Below, in pieces: positions 34,148 through 45,224 of a stretch of DNA of 64,000 bases (positions are counted from its first letter, which is position 1; every line of letters starts with the position of its first letter). Origin of the DNA: Hydrangea macrophylla (taxonomy: Eukaryota; Streptophyta; Magnoliopsida; Cornales; Hydrangeaceae). The notes beneath the pieces are model-generated. The model did no database searches and had not been told where the DNA came from. It saw only the letters and a list, made by a program, of their open reading frames with translations. Location: positions 29,958,637 through 30,022,636 of the forward strand of contig CM066994.1 in NCBI GenBank assembly GCA_033977485.1, in the 5' to 3' direction. The position numbers and the translations under genes were made by a program.

Positions 34148-34665
34148 GGCACGGGTTTCATAAATTCCGTTTACCTCCCCATGAGTTCTCAAAACTCCAA
34201 ATTAAGCCCTGAAACGTCGTACACATCCATTTTACAACTCTACGAGTAAAAATTATAAATTTAAGAAGTTTTCGACTAAGTTTCGTTTGGGTCAAAAAAT
34301 ATACGTCCGAAAGCTAAATTCTGTGGAATCTCTACACTATCTACTTTTTATTTAACACATCACTCACGTTCTCACCACAATTCTCAAAAGGCTATCAAAT
34401 AGTAACAAAATTTCCAGGAATTATACAAAACAGGTATAATTTACTATTCATCAACATGCCAGATAAGTCAAATAACATTTAAATCATATGAATGTCATTT
34501 ACTCGTGCCAATGAAAATCTCAATTACTAATTTCCTCGTGTCCTTACTTACACCTCACCGTTGACTCACAGTCAACTCCAGCTCAGATTATTAATAACCA
34601 TTAATAATCCCACAAATCTCAAATTGTGCATTATAAAACATGCAATTTATGGCACGGGCGTGACA

Positions 34666-34683
34666 ACTCTTCCCTCCAAAAAG
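34666..34683 (-). promoter_or_regulatory. Polypurine tract of gypsy C
   Basis: Minus-strand 'ttggagggaagagt' abuts the 3' LTR and would prime plus-strand DNA synthesis. Confidence 0.8.
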
Positions 34684-34706
34684 GAAGTTTGTCCCCAAAC
34701 TTTACC

Positions 34707-35690
34707 TCATACGTCGAACAGGTGTGGATACTCATTCCTCATTTCTTCTTCACATTCCCACGTAGCTTCCTCGACTGAATGACTATGCCATAACACCTTT
34801 ACCATTGGAATCGTCTTGGTTCTCAACACTTGCTCTTTCTGATCTAAAATCTCCACAGGATGCTCAATATATGTCAAGTCCTCTTTAATTTGCAACGGTT
34901 CTAGTACTATGATCTTACTTGCATCTAACATACATCATCTCAACATCGACACGTGAAATACATTGTACACAAAGGATAACTCAGCTGATAATGCCAAACG
35001 GTAAGCCACCGGCCCTACTCTTTCTAGGATCTCAAACGGGTCCTATGAATCTTGGGTTAAGCTTCCCTCGCTTTCCAAATCGGGCAATGCCTTTCGAAGG
35101 CGATACTCGTAAGTATACAAAATCTCTTACTTTAAATACCATAGGTCGTCGCTTAGAGTCCGCATAGCTCTTGTACCGACTCTGAGCTACCTAAAGTTGC
35201 TCCTGGATCAGTTTTACCTTCTCAGTAGTCATCTGTATTAACTTGTGTCCTAACAACTTTCTTTCCCCAACCTCAATCGAAAAAACCGATGAACGACATT
35301 TACACCCATCCAATGCCTCGTAAGGTGCCATCCCAATACTTGACTGGAAACCGTTGTACACAAACTCAATCAATGGTAAATGTTTCTCCCAATCACTACT
35401 AAAGTCTAAAACACACAATCGCAGCATATCCTCTAGTGTCTGAATCATGCAATCTGACTGGCCGTCTGTCTGAGGATGAAATATGGTACTAAAACTCAAC
35501 TTCGTACCCATAGCTTTTTGCAAACTTTCCCAAAACCTCGACGTAAAACTACTATCACGATCTGATATGATCACGGCTGAAACCCTGTGTAGTCTTACAA
35601 TCTCTTCCACATACAATTCTGCTAACCTTCCAAGCTTAGTCGTCTTGATCGGTAGGAAATGCGCTAACTTTGTCAAGCGGTCCACTATAG
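34707..35690 (-). pseudogene. Gypsy C integrase core and chromodomain
   Basis: The minus-strand frame 35685-35191 (164 aa) gives the integrase core: VDRLTKLAHFLP (start codon shifted by a truncated frame), ISDRDSSFTSRFWESLQ with the second catalytic Asp, and FHPQTDGQSDCMIQTLEDML, where the catalytic Glu and next Arg (usually SER) read Asp-Cys. The C-terminal frame 34931-34707 encodes a good chromodomain (PVEILDQKEQVLRTKTIPMV, KVLWHSHSVEEATWE, EMRNEYPHLF). Between them lie HNVF-type and tail segments with broken frames. The Glu to Asp change makes catalysis doubtful. Confidence 0.9.
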
Positions 35691-36215
35691 CCCAAATTTT
35701 ATCATTCTTGTTAGAAGATCATAGAAATCCAGATACAAAATCCATTGTAATCTCATCCCATTTCCATTCTGACACAGGTAATGGTTGTAACAACCCCGCA
35801 GGTACTTGTCTTTCTGCCTTGACTTGTTGACACGCTGAACATTCGGATACGAACTTGGCAACTTCCCGTTTCATATCTCTCCACCAGAAGTTTTCTCGTA
35901 AGTTCCGGTACTTCTTATTACTTCCTGGATGAACTAATATTTCATACTACGAGCTTCCTCTAAAAGTCGTTCCTTCAGGTTTTTCACATTCGGTACACAT
36001 AATCGGTTCCCAAGTATTAATACTCCTTGTTCCAAGGTAAAATCCGATCGTTTCTCCAAAGGTATCTCGTCTCTCATTTTGCATAAGTAAACATTGTGGA
36101 ACTGTTCCCTTTTGATCTCGTCAATAATATCTGGGTGTGCTATGATTGCCATCATTAAGACACCACTAGTCTCTGGTATCACATCCAATTCTAAACGTTC
36201 CATCTCTTTTACCAA
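35690..36215 (-). pseudogene. Gypsy C integrase N-terminal part and linker
   Basis: Contains the zinc-binding region (VHPGSNKKYRNLRENFWW, then CSACQQVKAERQ, about 35940-35805) and the first catalytic strand (DEITMDFVSGF, about 35765-35725), followed by a stop near 35720. The frame 36215-35934 (93 aa) is the linker after RNase H (IIAHPDIIDEIKREQ, LGNRLCVPNVKNLKE). Confidence 0.82.
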
Positions 36216-36221
36216 TTCCTT

Positions 36222-36640
36222 TTATTGTGTTAGCTCGTCGGCTAAGTTCCTTGACGTCTTCTGGCTTAATGCATCAGCTACTACATTAGCCTTTCCCGGA
36301 TGATACTCTATCAAAAGATCATAATCCTTCATCAGTTCTAGCCATCTTCTCTGTCTCATATTCAAATCTCGCTGAGTAAAAATGTACTTCAAACTCTTGT
36401 GGTCGATGAAAATCTCACATTTCTCTCCATATAGATAATGTCTCCATATTTTTAGAGCATAGATTACTGCAGTCAAATCAAGATCATGAGTCGGATAATT
36501 AGCATCATGTGTCTTCAACTGTCTAGAAGCATAGGCAATCACCTTGCCACCTTACATAAGCACACATTCCAACCCCTGATGCGACGCATCACTATAAATC
36601 ACAAATCCTTCAATTCCAGATGGTATAATAAAAATAGGTG
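36222..36640 (-). pseudogene. Gypsy C RNase H
   Basis: Minus-strand frame of 106 codons from 36542 with [40 protein letters not shown] and [14 protein letters not shown]. Just upstream FVIYSDASHQGLECVLM carries catalytic residues, followed by a stop near 36555. Confidence 0.88.
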
Positions 36641-36646
36641 CCCTTG

Positions 36647-37180
36647 TTAGTCGTGACTTTGACTCTTAGTATAATCAATGGATGTGTAGATAAGAATATC
36701 ATCGATGAACACGATCACAAATTCATCTAAATAGTCCTTAAAGACTCGGTTCATAAGATCCATGAATGCGGCTGGTGCATTGGTAACTCCGAATGGCATG
36801 ACTAAGAACTCGTAGTGTCTGTAGCGCGTTCTGAAAGCTGTCTTCTCTACATCCTCGGCCTTTACTTTCAACTGATGGTAACCTGATCTCAAATCTATCT
36901 TGGAAAACACTTATGCTCCACAAAGTTGATTAAATAGATCATCAATTCTAGGTAATGGATACTTGTTCTTGATTGTCAACTTATTTAGATCTCGATAGTC
37001 CACACACATTCTCATTGAGCCGTCTTTCTTCTTTACGAACAACACTGGAATTCCCCATAGTGATATGCTAGGTCGAATGAAACCTTTGTCAAGTAGTTCT
37101 TGTAGTTGTACTTTTAGTTCTTTCAATTCTACTGGTGCCATTCTATGCGGTGCCTTCGATACTCGTCTTGAGTTTGGCAT
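36647..37180 (-). pseudogene. Gypsy C reverse transcriptase, 3' part deleted
   Basis: Two minus-strand frames, 37180-36911 ([59 protein letters not shown]) and 36910-36647 ([40 protein letters not shown]), are separated by one stop. Directly after FIDDILIY the sequence jumps to the residues before RNase H. The connection part of about 100 residues (present in gypsy B as [13 protein letters not shown] to [11 protein letters not shown]) is missing. This is an internal deletion near 36660. Confidence 0.88.
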
Positions 37181-37199
37181 TATCTCAATAGTGAACTCA

Positions 37200-37876
37200 A
37201 TCTCTCTTCAATAAGGACATCTGGTAGATCGTTTGGAAATACATCTAGATACTCTCGCACTATCGGGAATATCTTCTACTTTCGATTCAGTCACTGAGTC
37301 ATCGATTACTGAACATAGGAATCCCTGACATCCCTTCCTCAATAATCCACCAGCTCGGATAGCCGAGATCAAGTACGGTGGATGCGTAACCCTACTCCCT
37401 TGAAAACAAAAGCTTCTATGTATCGGTGATCGAAAATTAACCTCTTTCCGTTCACAGTCTATAGTAGCTTGGTTAAGAGCTAAACAATCCATTCCTAGTA
37501 TCACATCGAAATGGCTCACCACAATCGGGATAAGGTCTACTGTCATCAGCTTCTCGCCTAGTTCAATCTCACAGTTCTAATAAATCATAGACGTTACTAC
37601 TGGTTTGCTAAGCGGCACGGCAATGGATAAATCATATCCTAGTGGTGCGGACTTAACATTCAAATGCTCAACAAAATCATACGAGACAAACGAATGCGTA
37701 GATCCCGAATCAACTAGTATGCGTGCTAAGTGAGAACATACAAGCACCATACCTGTGACCACTGTATCAGTAGCAGCCACGTCTCCAGGTTTCATCTGAA
37801 AAGATCTCCCCTCACGCTGTTCTATCTCTAGTCTCCTCTCACTTGACTGCTGAGGCTTCGAACCACTGGAAGCCAT
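37200..37876 (-). pseudogene. Gypsy C aspartic protease
   Basis: Minus-strand frames 37876-37577 and 37546-37208 separated by one stop. The active-site motif ILVDSGSTHSFVS is intact (about 37715-37675). The second half carries FDVILGMDCLALNQATIDC, and the linker to RT (AGGLLRKGCQGFLCSVID) follows. The protease would process the gag-pol polyprotein. Confidence 0.88.
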
Positions 37877-37884
37877 AGAACTCG

Positions 37885-38850
37885 CTCCCTGTTAAGGATG
37901 CTTCCTAGGAAAATCCTTTGCTCGATGTCCCAATTTACCATAATCAAAGCACTTTAGTTGCGGCTAGGATGCAGAACCTGCACTATTTTTCCCTTTTAAC
38001 CTATTTTGGGAGTTAGTCAAAAAACATCAGCCGGTGTGTGGTCGATTGTAAAGCAGACACAATGGTATATTGTTTGGTATTCTTCGGGAATCACTCAAAC
38101 TAGAACCAGAGCCTCAAGAAAATGGTCTCTTAAAAGATCCACTCTGTTGTCGGTCACTACCCTCATAACCCCGCTTGCCTTACTGATTATGTCTCGCTCT
38201 TTCCCATCCACTTTCCACCACAAGTGTCGTTTGTTGCACTACACTGACGGTTGAGTGTTCATACGGTTCCACTCTCAGACGAATATTCTCCCTTAACCCT
38301 TCTTCATACTTCTGTATTCTATCCACTTCCTCTGGTACTGAAACTTTGCCGAATCTTAGCAATACATTGTACTTAGACGTATATTCAGTCACAGTCGTAT
38401 CCCCTTGCTTAAGATTGTCAAACTCTCTCTTTTTCGTGTTATGAGCAGCCCTTGGAAAGAATCGGTGATTGAACTCTGCCATAAATCCCTCCTAAGTTAT
38501 TGGTGCCCCTTAATCTAGAATATTCACCCACCAATTCTGGGCTCTACCTTTCAGCACATCACTGGCAATCCCCATCTTTTCCCTGTCGGTCATCGAAATA
38601 GATCAGAAAATTCTCTCCATATCCATAATCCAATGTTCCACAAGTGTAGTATCAGATGTACCATGGAATTCTATCGGTTTCTTTCTAGTAAATTGTTCAG
38701 ATATTGATCTCATACCCCTATTCTCGAGGGGATGTACTACAGTTAACGGTGGTGGTTTGAATGGGGGTGTTGGAGGTAACCGTCCTTCTATATCCCGTAT
38801 CATATCACCCATTGCTCCCATCATCTCTGCCATTTTGTTCATACAGCGAG
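37885..38850 (-). pseudogene. Gypsy C gag
   Basis: Frames 38842-38603 (N-terminal; SEQFTRKKPIEFHGTSD, VEHWIMDMERIF) and 38482-38180 (AEFNHRFFPRAAHNTKKREF, NLKQGDTTVTEYTSKYNVL) are parts of one capsid protein broken by stops near 38600 and 38490. The zinc knuckle near 37960-37920 reads CFDYGKLGHRAKDF: two of the three cysteines are replaced by Tyr and Phe, so RNA binding is probably lost. Confidence 0.85.
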
Positions 38851-39062
38851 TATGCGACGATAATTCTTGGTCATCTATGATTGTTCAACCTGTTAACTCC
38901 AATGCATAAACACTATGCATGTATGACAAGAAAAATATCATGTATATACAACAACATACATATGCATCAAATATCTCCACCATGTATGGATGCACTCTAG
39001 AACATGAAACAATTCACTCAACACTCCACTCGTCGTCGAACGTTCCCAAAGTTTTGTTACCT

Positions 39063-39076
39063 CTTGCTCTGATACC
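39063..39076 (-). promoter_or_regulatory. Primer-binding site of gypsy C, tRNA-Met
   Basis: Plus-strand 'ttgctctgatacca' is the complement of TGGTATCAGAGCAA and lies a few bases inside the 5' LTR end at 39083. Confidence 0.88.
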
Positions 39077-39082
39077 AGTAAA

Positions 39083-41251
39083 TGTCACGACCCATCCCGC
39101 TATCGCGCAGGAAAAGGACATGTGGCACGCCACCAAGGCTTATCCAGTTCCCTTAAAGTAATACCGTAGCGGAATACATAAGTAAAACCCTTTAAAATCA
39201 AAGTTATAAAAAAATTTTGCCAATTAAAACAGTTGCAAAAAGAATCAGTTTTGAAACCAGACGTCCAGTCGACTGTGACTGGAGTCCAGTCGACTGAAAT
39301 AAGGTCCAGTCGATTGAGACTAGGGTCCAGTTGACTTAAGTCCAGAAGCAGAAAGGTTTTCAAAGGTTTCACAGGTCATCCAGTCGACTGTGACCAGGGT
39401 CTAATCGACTGAGGTCTTCATTTTTCAGTCGACTAATCCCTCCAGTCGACTGTGCCTTGAACCAGAATGAAAAACCACATTTTTGTGCAAGGGTCCAGTC
39501 GACTGAAATATAGTCCAGTCGACTGGTTTTGCCAATTTAAAGTAGAACCTCAAAATGAACAGTGGTACAATCGACTGAAGCCTAGTCCAGTCGACTGATC
39601 CCCTGGCAGCTTACCATGCAGCTGAAGTTTAACAAACCATGGCTTTCCAAATTAAAACCAACATAAACCCAACCATATTACAATGGTTTAAAACATAATT
39701 ACAGGTGTCTACAACAAGATTACAGCACTACGGAACTAATCCATGAATCTATTACAACATATTACAATCTTCCCTATTCCTTAATACAGTTTAGGAAAAG
39801 AACAAAAAGATGAACAAGTGATGGTTCCCCGACGTTTCTCAGCCTCACTCATCACGCTTCTTCCTTTCACGCTTCTTATCACCTGCAATGGAGTAAATCT
39901 CCACTGCTCAGCTATATGCTGAGTGCACAATTCTAAATGTATGCTTATATGATAGTTCATGGTTTAAGCATCTAAAACACATAGAAAATAGTCTCTAGGG
40001 TGAGTGGTACGCATTCATCCGGTAAATGAAACCGATGCCGTGGAAGGCACACCTCTCCCACGCATCACGAACACTGGTTGGGCCTTCCTCCATACCAGTA
40101 CCGTGTACTGGTTGGGCCCTCCTCCATACCAGACACAACCACAATTCAAATTTCTCAAACATCAAATCCTCAAGGTTCGAGGAGCTTACAACCCCGGATG
40201 AATTTGCACCAAAATCCCCTTTGACCCAAGTAGACACATAACATGCTCACATAAAAAGTTATACGTGCTTTTCATACAATTTCACGTGCATAATTAACAG
40301 GCCTAATTAATACATGAATTTCGCCCGGATCTAAAGATATCAAAACTGATGTTCAAAACATGAAAATCCATATATTTCATAGATCTAGAATTCACACCTC
40401 GTGCGATTCTTTTCAAACTTTGAAGGATCGTCTAGGGGGCTAAATAAATGTCGAATTTTGAATTTCAGACGATTCCTATAAGTTATACTGAATTTTCCCT
40501 AAAAGTCTAGAAATTAGTTTTTTATAAAAGTTTTCTAAACATGGCCTAAGGGGTATTAAAACAAAGGTCTTACCTTCACGAGTTCAAATCTAAAATCTGG
40601 AGAAAAATCTAACGGACAAACGATCGTCGATCGGCGTCGCAAAGTCTGTGGCAACCAAATCTCCTTTTCTCTCTCCTCCTTAGATATTTTTATAAGGTTT
40701 TGACTTTCAAATTTTCCAAGCACCTCTATATATAGGCACGGGTTTAATAAATTCCGTTTACCTCCCCAAGAGTTCTCAAAACTCCAAATTAAGCCCTGAA
40801 ACCTCGCACACGTCCATTTTACAACTTTACGAGTAAAAATTATAATTTTGAGAAGTTTTCGACTAAGTCTCATTTGGGTCAAAAATATACGTCCGAAAGC
40901 TAAATTCTGTGGAATCTCTACACAACCTACTTTTTATTTAACGCGTCACTCACGTTCTCACCACAGTTCTCAAAAGGCTATCAAATAGTAACAAAATTTC
41001 CAGGAATTATACAAAACATATATAATTTACTATTCATCAACATGCCATATAAGTCAAATAACATTTAAATCATATAAATGTCATTTACTCATGCCAATGA
41101 AAATCTCAATTACCAATTTCCTCGTGTCCTTACTTACACCTCACCGTTGACTCATAGTCAAATCCAGCTCAGATTATTAATAACCATTGATAATCCCATA
41201 AATCTCAAATTATGCATTATAAAACATGCAATTTACGGCACAGGCGTGACA
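39083..41251 (-). repeat. Gypsy C 5' LTR, 2,169 bp
   Basis: TGTCACGACCC...GTGACA, matching 32514-34665, with a TATA box at 40727-40734 and the AGTCGACT array at 39263-39600. A minus-strand frame of 80 codons (40237-39995) lies downstream of the TATA box and includes a duplicated 'ggttgggcc(t/c)tcctccatacca' segment. In the other LTR it is interrupted by stops, so conservation as a protein is not supported. Confidence 0.95.
39263..39600. repeat. AGTCGACT palindrome array in gypsy C 5' LTR
   Basis: Twelve copies of the 'gtccagtcgactg' motif, eight exact AGTCGACT palindromes and four variants. One unit present here ('ttcagtcgactaatccct') is deleted in the 3' LTR. Confidence 0.85.
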
Positions 41252-41256
41252 CAATC

Positions 41257-41844
41257 TAACTTGTCATGGTATTTTGCGAGCCAATTGATTCCTAGAATCA
41301 CGTCGAATTCCTTCATCGACAGAACTATCAAATTAGCGGGGAGGTTCTGATCTTTCAAGTTTAGAGGGCAGTCCTTGCATACTTTTTCCAACTTAACGCT
41401 CTTTCCTAGAGGTGACGTAGCGTTCAAAGCTATATCTATCGTTTGGGGTACTAAGACTAAGCGTTGCACGATTCTAATTGCAATAAATGAATTTGATGCA
41501 CCAATATCGAACAAAGCTTTCACTTGACTGTTAAAGAGGGTTAGAGTACCTTCCAGATTCTCCTGTTCTTCTTCATCAAATCTTGCCTCCTCAGGAATAA
41601 TAGCATTGAGGCGAGTCTGTCCTTGAGTCGACGCTCCATAGTAACCTCCTCGGGGTACTTTACAATCCTTAGACAGATGTCCCTTCTTATTACAGTTAAA
41701 GCAGACTACATCCACGCTACTGTTCCTCTTTGTGGCACGACAATCCTTAGACATATGTCCGGGGAATCGGCAGTTGAAGTAGACTCTGGGGTTATTACTT
41801 GTGGTTCCTGATTGTCCCTGGGGAGGAGTTGGCTTAAATGGCAC
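41257..41844 (-). pseudogene. Gypsy B zinc knuckles and protease
   Basis: The 203-codon minus-strand frame from 41844 carries two zinc knuckles. The first has lost its first Cys (YFNCRFPGHMSKDC); the second is intact (CFNCNKKGHLSKDC). The aspartic protease is seen as KALFDIGASNSFIA, with the Thr or Ser of the usual D-T/S-G replaced by Ile, and FDVILGINWLAKYHDKLDC. The coding reading continues beyond gypsy C at 32513. The D-I-G change should inactivate the protease. Confidence 0.88.
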
Positions 41845-41849
41845 AGTTG

Positions 41850-42713
41850 ATTTGTTGCGGAATAGAACTGTCTGCGGCTTCCTCTCACCATTCCAGCTTC
41901 TCTTGAATCCTTGATTATGAGTCGGGGCTTATCTCGGTCCCTGATTAAATCTCAGAGGGGATGGTCGGCTTACAAAGCGCTTCTATTCACAACCGGTGAT
42001 TTTCTCAAAGCCGTGGGCCATTCCTACTAAAGCCTTGAATGTTTGGTTCAGGTGGCCATAGGTCAGCTTCTGCAGAGGTAGGAAAAGTCCCAGGTGATAC
42101 TTTCAGTTCTTCTTCTCTGGGTTATCGATCATGTGATGCGCAAATTGAGAGAGGCGCTGGAATTGCACTTTGTACTCCCATACAGTGCGGTTACCTTGCA
42201 CCAAGTTAATAAATTGCTTCTCCTTTTTGTTCTTTTCTGTCTGGGGGAAATGATTCTCTAGGAACAGTTCCTTGAATGCCGTCCATGACATCCTTTGTGC
42301 GGCTCCTCCCAGTGTTGCTTTCTCTGATTCCTACCAGTCAGCTGCAATATAGGTCAACTGATACGTATCCAGTCGACGTTTTTCAACTTCAGAACATCCT
42401 AGTATAAGATGATGTCTAATCCACGAAGCCACTGCTCTGCTTCCCACGACTTAGTCATTCCATTAAACTTATCTGGTTGCATTGCATGGAATTGTTCCAC
42501 TGTACGATCTTCTTGTGGTCTGGGTGGAACTACGAGGTTGACGTTAGCATCGTTGTTGTTGTTTGGTCTGTGATTATTCCCAATGTGCTCCAGGCATTGT
42601 ACGAATCCACCAAACACTCCAGTAGGATCCATTCTACTAAGAATAGGTTCCGGTGCTCCTCCAACTGGGTCTAGGACACCTAAACGTCGATTTCTCCTTG
42701 GTCGGTCTGCCAT
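41850..42713 (-). pseudogene. Gypsy B gag
   Basis: The capsid protein starts at the ATG at 42713 (MADRPRRNRRLG). The frame 42713-42399 contains FHAMQPDKFNGMTKSWEAEQ and WLRGLDIIL, then a stop and frameshift. 42291-42103 gives the later part (FKELFLENHFPQTEKNKKEK, FINLVQGNRTVWEYKVQFQR, LSQFAHHM). Two or more breaks separate these frames. Confidence 0.85.
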
Positions 42714-43022
42714 TGGGTATCTGGTTTACCTACAGAAGTATTCTACTTAGAACTCATCTGCAGGATTCATCTAGATATCTACGAACATATTTATAAGTCA
42801 ATTAAACAAATAAAACAAGCATGGAGACAAGTATGGTACTAAAACATCTTTTTCATTTAATATTAGAAACGACGATTACAGAATTGAACTAGCCTAGAAT
42901 ACATGGTTACAAAATGGGGATATTACCCTATCACATGTATTCGTACAATAAGTTGGGTCATTAGCCCCAGTCAACTTAGATACAACTAAAACTACTAGCA
43001 TATAATAACAGGTTATCCTACG

Positions 43023-43874
43023 TTAATCATCCATATCCAACTCGGATGTGATCTCTCCCATATCGGAGTCTTTAGGTCCATCTTCATTAACAATGGGTTC
43101 ACCCAAGTCCCAATCTTCAATTTCAAAATTGTCTTCATCCTCTTCGTTATCATCATTGTCCATAGGCTCTTCAATTATGGGGTAATTCTCCACAAGCTGA
43201 ATGGGTACTTCCTGTTCGAGTTCTTCCTGGGATCTTCTTCTTCATCATCCTCGTCCTCTAGATATGCACCTAGTTCATCATCAGACAGCTCTACGTTGTC
43301 GGGATTTGCTACAGGTGCTACTATTGGGGGTGCCACACCTGCAGGGGCATTTTCATTTGGTGGCCAAATAAGGTGATGTTTTGGGTAAATGGAAGGCTCT
43401 TATAGTATCTGATTTACTAGCGGTTGGAAGACAGTGTCATCTATTGCCAACCTCCTTATCTCCCCATACATCAGTCCTTTTGAATACGCAGCATGTATGG
43501 TCTCTGTTTGAAGTCGGTGAGGATCGGTGATACTAAATACATGGCATTGAATTCTTAGTCCGCTTTGGAGGCGTTGCTGGGCTTTCTGTCTTACCCTTTC
43601 CATGAATTCTTCTGGGTTAGTTGGTGTAATCCCATCAGGATAAATTGTGTGTCCTCTGAATTCATCATTCATATGGTATCCCGTTTGTTGAAATGGTATT
43701 TGATTGTAAGTACACTTTGAAATGAAGAGGAGGGTTGTTGGGTAAGTATGGGGGCGGTGGGGGCATTTGGTAGGCACTATCGTGCATCCTTTCAAAGTCT
43801 TCAGGATTCTTAAGTAGTCTGACCATCTCGTCCTGGACTTTCTTGACGATTTTGGCCTCGTAGATCGCCTCCAA
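43023..43874 (-). pseudogene. Gypsy B extra frame 2 upstream of gag
   Basis: Starts at the ATG at 43874 (MEAIYEAKIVKKVQDEMVRL). It contains a Pro-rich segment (MPPPPPYLPNNPP), then after a frameshift near 43690 a NPEEFMERVRQKAQQRLQSG helix, RIQCHVFSITDPHRL and EIRRLAIDDTVFQPLVNQ. A stop follows near 43400, then a Pro/Ala linker and a very acidic tail (LGAYLEDEDDEEE and, after a frameshift near 43235, NDDNEEDEDNFEIEDWDLG) ending at 43023. I infer an ancestral protein of about 285 residues. No family is recognised. It lies between extra frame 1 and gag, in the same direction. Confidence 0.5.
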
Positions 43875-44322
43875 GCGTAGAGTGTCATAGTTTTAAATGT
43901 TACTCTTATTTATTTAAATCCATAAGTTTCTTTTTCCTCCGTCTCTAGCTAATTCTCAGATGTGGTGAGGGTAAGCTTTTGGGTTTGCTGGCCCTATGCG
44001 GTCGGAGAAAATCAAACGTCCTCCAAAGGGGTCCTGAACGTAGTGCGGTTCCATGTTTCCTGTTTCAAAAGAACTATCTTATTAAGGTACTAGTTTGAGG
44101 TATCTTAAAGTTTATCACTTAGAAATTAACTTATTAGATCATAAAGAGAACAGCACAAATACGGGATATCAAAAAGCAAATAGGTAGGTTTTTCATTAAT
44201 AAAAAAGAATATTTACATAAGAAAAATTCTGAAATACAACTTTTACACATATATCCGCCAAAATGTGGGATTATAATCCCAATACATTCTTAATACCACA
44301 TAAACTAACTAGGAGGGGGTTC

Positions 44323-44772
44323 TTAATCTTCTAGTGGTAGGAGTTCTTTCGAGATATCTATCTCTTTAGGCGGGGTAAATGCCATCCATCTTTCATTGTC
44401 CCACCCTATTGGCCAGTCAGGGTTGTATGTGTACAGTGTTCTTTTTTTTATGAGATCTTCATCAGCCAGGTAAATCTCCACTTCCTCATCATCTGAACTA
44501 TCAGGTGGGTTGACAGAAATCTCTAGAGGCGTTATCTCAATATGTGCTTCTTCTAAGTCGATCACCGCAGGGTATTTAAGAATGTCAGGGATTTCATCCA
44601 CCTCTATTGGCATTAGGCAGGGTGCTATGACTATATGACGCACGGTCTTGGGGACCTTTTTCATAAAGAAGAGGTACCTCATCAACTTTTCTATCTTTTT
44701 ACAAGTCTGATGTCTGAAAGCAGCACCAATGCAAACTAGACCTTGGGGAAAGGCTTCCTTATGGTTCTCCAT
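44323..44772 (-). CDS. Gypsy B extra frame 1 upstream of gag, 149 aa
   Basis: An intact minus-strand frame begins with ATG at 44772, 130 bp inside the 5' LTR, and ends at 44323. The N-terminal half is basic with hydrophobic stretches (GLVCIGAAFRHQTCKKIEKL, VRHIVIAPCLMP). The second half is acidic (VNPPDSSDDEEVEIYL) and ends with a Trp-rich segment (NPDWPIGWDNERWMAF). It is the first ATG frame of note after the primer-binding site and the only unbroken frame of this element. I recognise no family. It could be an accessory protein of the retrotransposon lineage or captured host sequence. Confidence 0.5.
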   Translation of the reverse strand: MENHKEAFPQGLVCIGAAFRHQTCKKIEKLMRYLFFMKKVPKTVRHIVIAPCLMPIEVDEIPDILKYPAVIDLEEAHIEITPLEISVNPPDSSDDEEVEIYLADEDLIKKRTLYTYNPDWPIGWDNERWMAFTPPKEIDISKELLPLED

Positions 44773-44885
44773 ACTACCTGTTTGAAAGAAAGACTATTTT
44801 AGTATCGGTTGTCGTTTCTAAAATATCTTAAGGTTCTTAACTTAAGGGTGTCGGACAGTCAGCGAGCACAACTAAACCTACTGCT

Positions 44886-44897
44886 CTGATACCAAAA
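44886..44897 (-). promoter_or_regulatory. Primer-binding site of gypsy B, tRNA-Met
   Basis: Plus-strand 'gctctgatacca' (complement TGGTATCAGAGC) lies four to five bases from the LTR end at 44902. The same initiator-tRNA primer is used by gypsy C and the copia element. Confidence 0.88.
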
Positions 44898-45224
44898 ATC
44901 ATGTCACGCCCCAGAGTAGCCAAAAATAGGAAAATTTAAAAATTTCCTTTCTAGACCCGTAGGGAATGACGAGTTACATAAAAACTGACCTGTCCGTGCA
45001 ACATATTAACTTAATTGTATATCAGAGTAAGGAATTTCAAAAGCGTCTAATGGTATTCATGGAGGAACTTAAAGTGTTTGCTACTTAGGCTATTACAGAA
45101 GTTCCAAATGAAAACCATAAAAGATAAGTTTGGGTGATCGACGCCTTAAATCATTACATAAGAAAATATCACTGTTTAAAACATAAAAGAAGTCATAATA
45201 CGAAAGTAGGCCAGAGTCCTTCTA

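Larger units (their letters stand above)
32514..34665 (-). repeat. Gypsy C 3' LTR, 2,152 bp
   Basis: Matches 39083-41251. In the first ~150 bp I count about seven substitutions between the copies. On the minus strand a TATATATA box lies at 34147-34140, so roughly the left 1.6 kb would be transcribed as R plus U5. That part contains the AGTCGACT array at 32695-33010. Confidence 0.95.
32514..41251 (-). mobile_element. Gypsy C: chromodomain (Tekay/Del-like) retrotransposon
   Basis: An 8,738-bp minus-strand element with a perfect 5-bp target duplication CAATC (32509-32513 and 41252-41256). The 5' LTR is 39083-41251 and the 3' LTR 32514-34665; both start TGTCACGACCC and end GTGACA in plus-strand reading. 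A tRNA-Met site adjoins the 5' LTR and a purine tract adjoins the 3' LTR. It sits in gypsy B between the protease residues KLDC and ASKSISF, whose reading is continuous once C is removed. Gag, protease, RT, RNase H, integrase and chromodomain are recognisable but carry stops and a deletion. Confidence 0.97.

Noticed and set aside
39995..40237. 80-codon frame in gypsy C 5' LTR
   Set aside because: The 3' LTR copy carries stops in the same frame, unlike the conserved frame of gypsy B.
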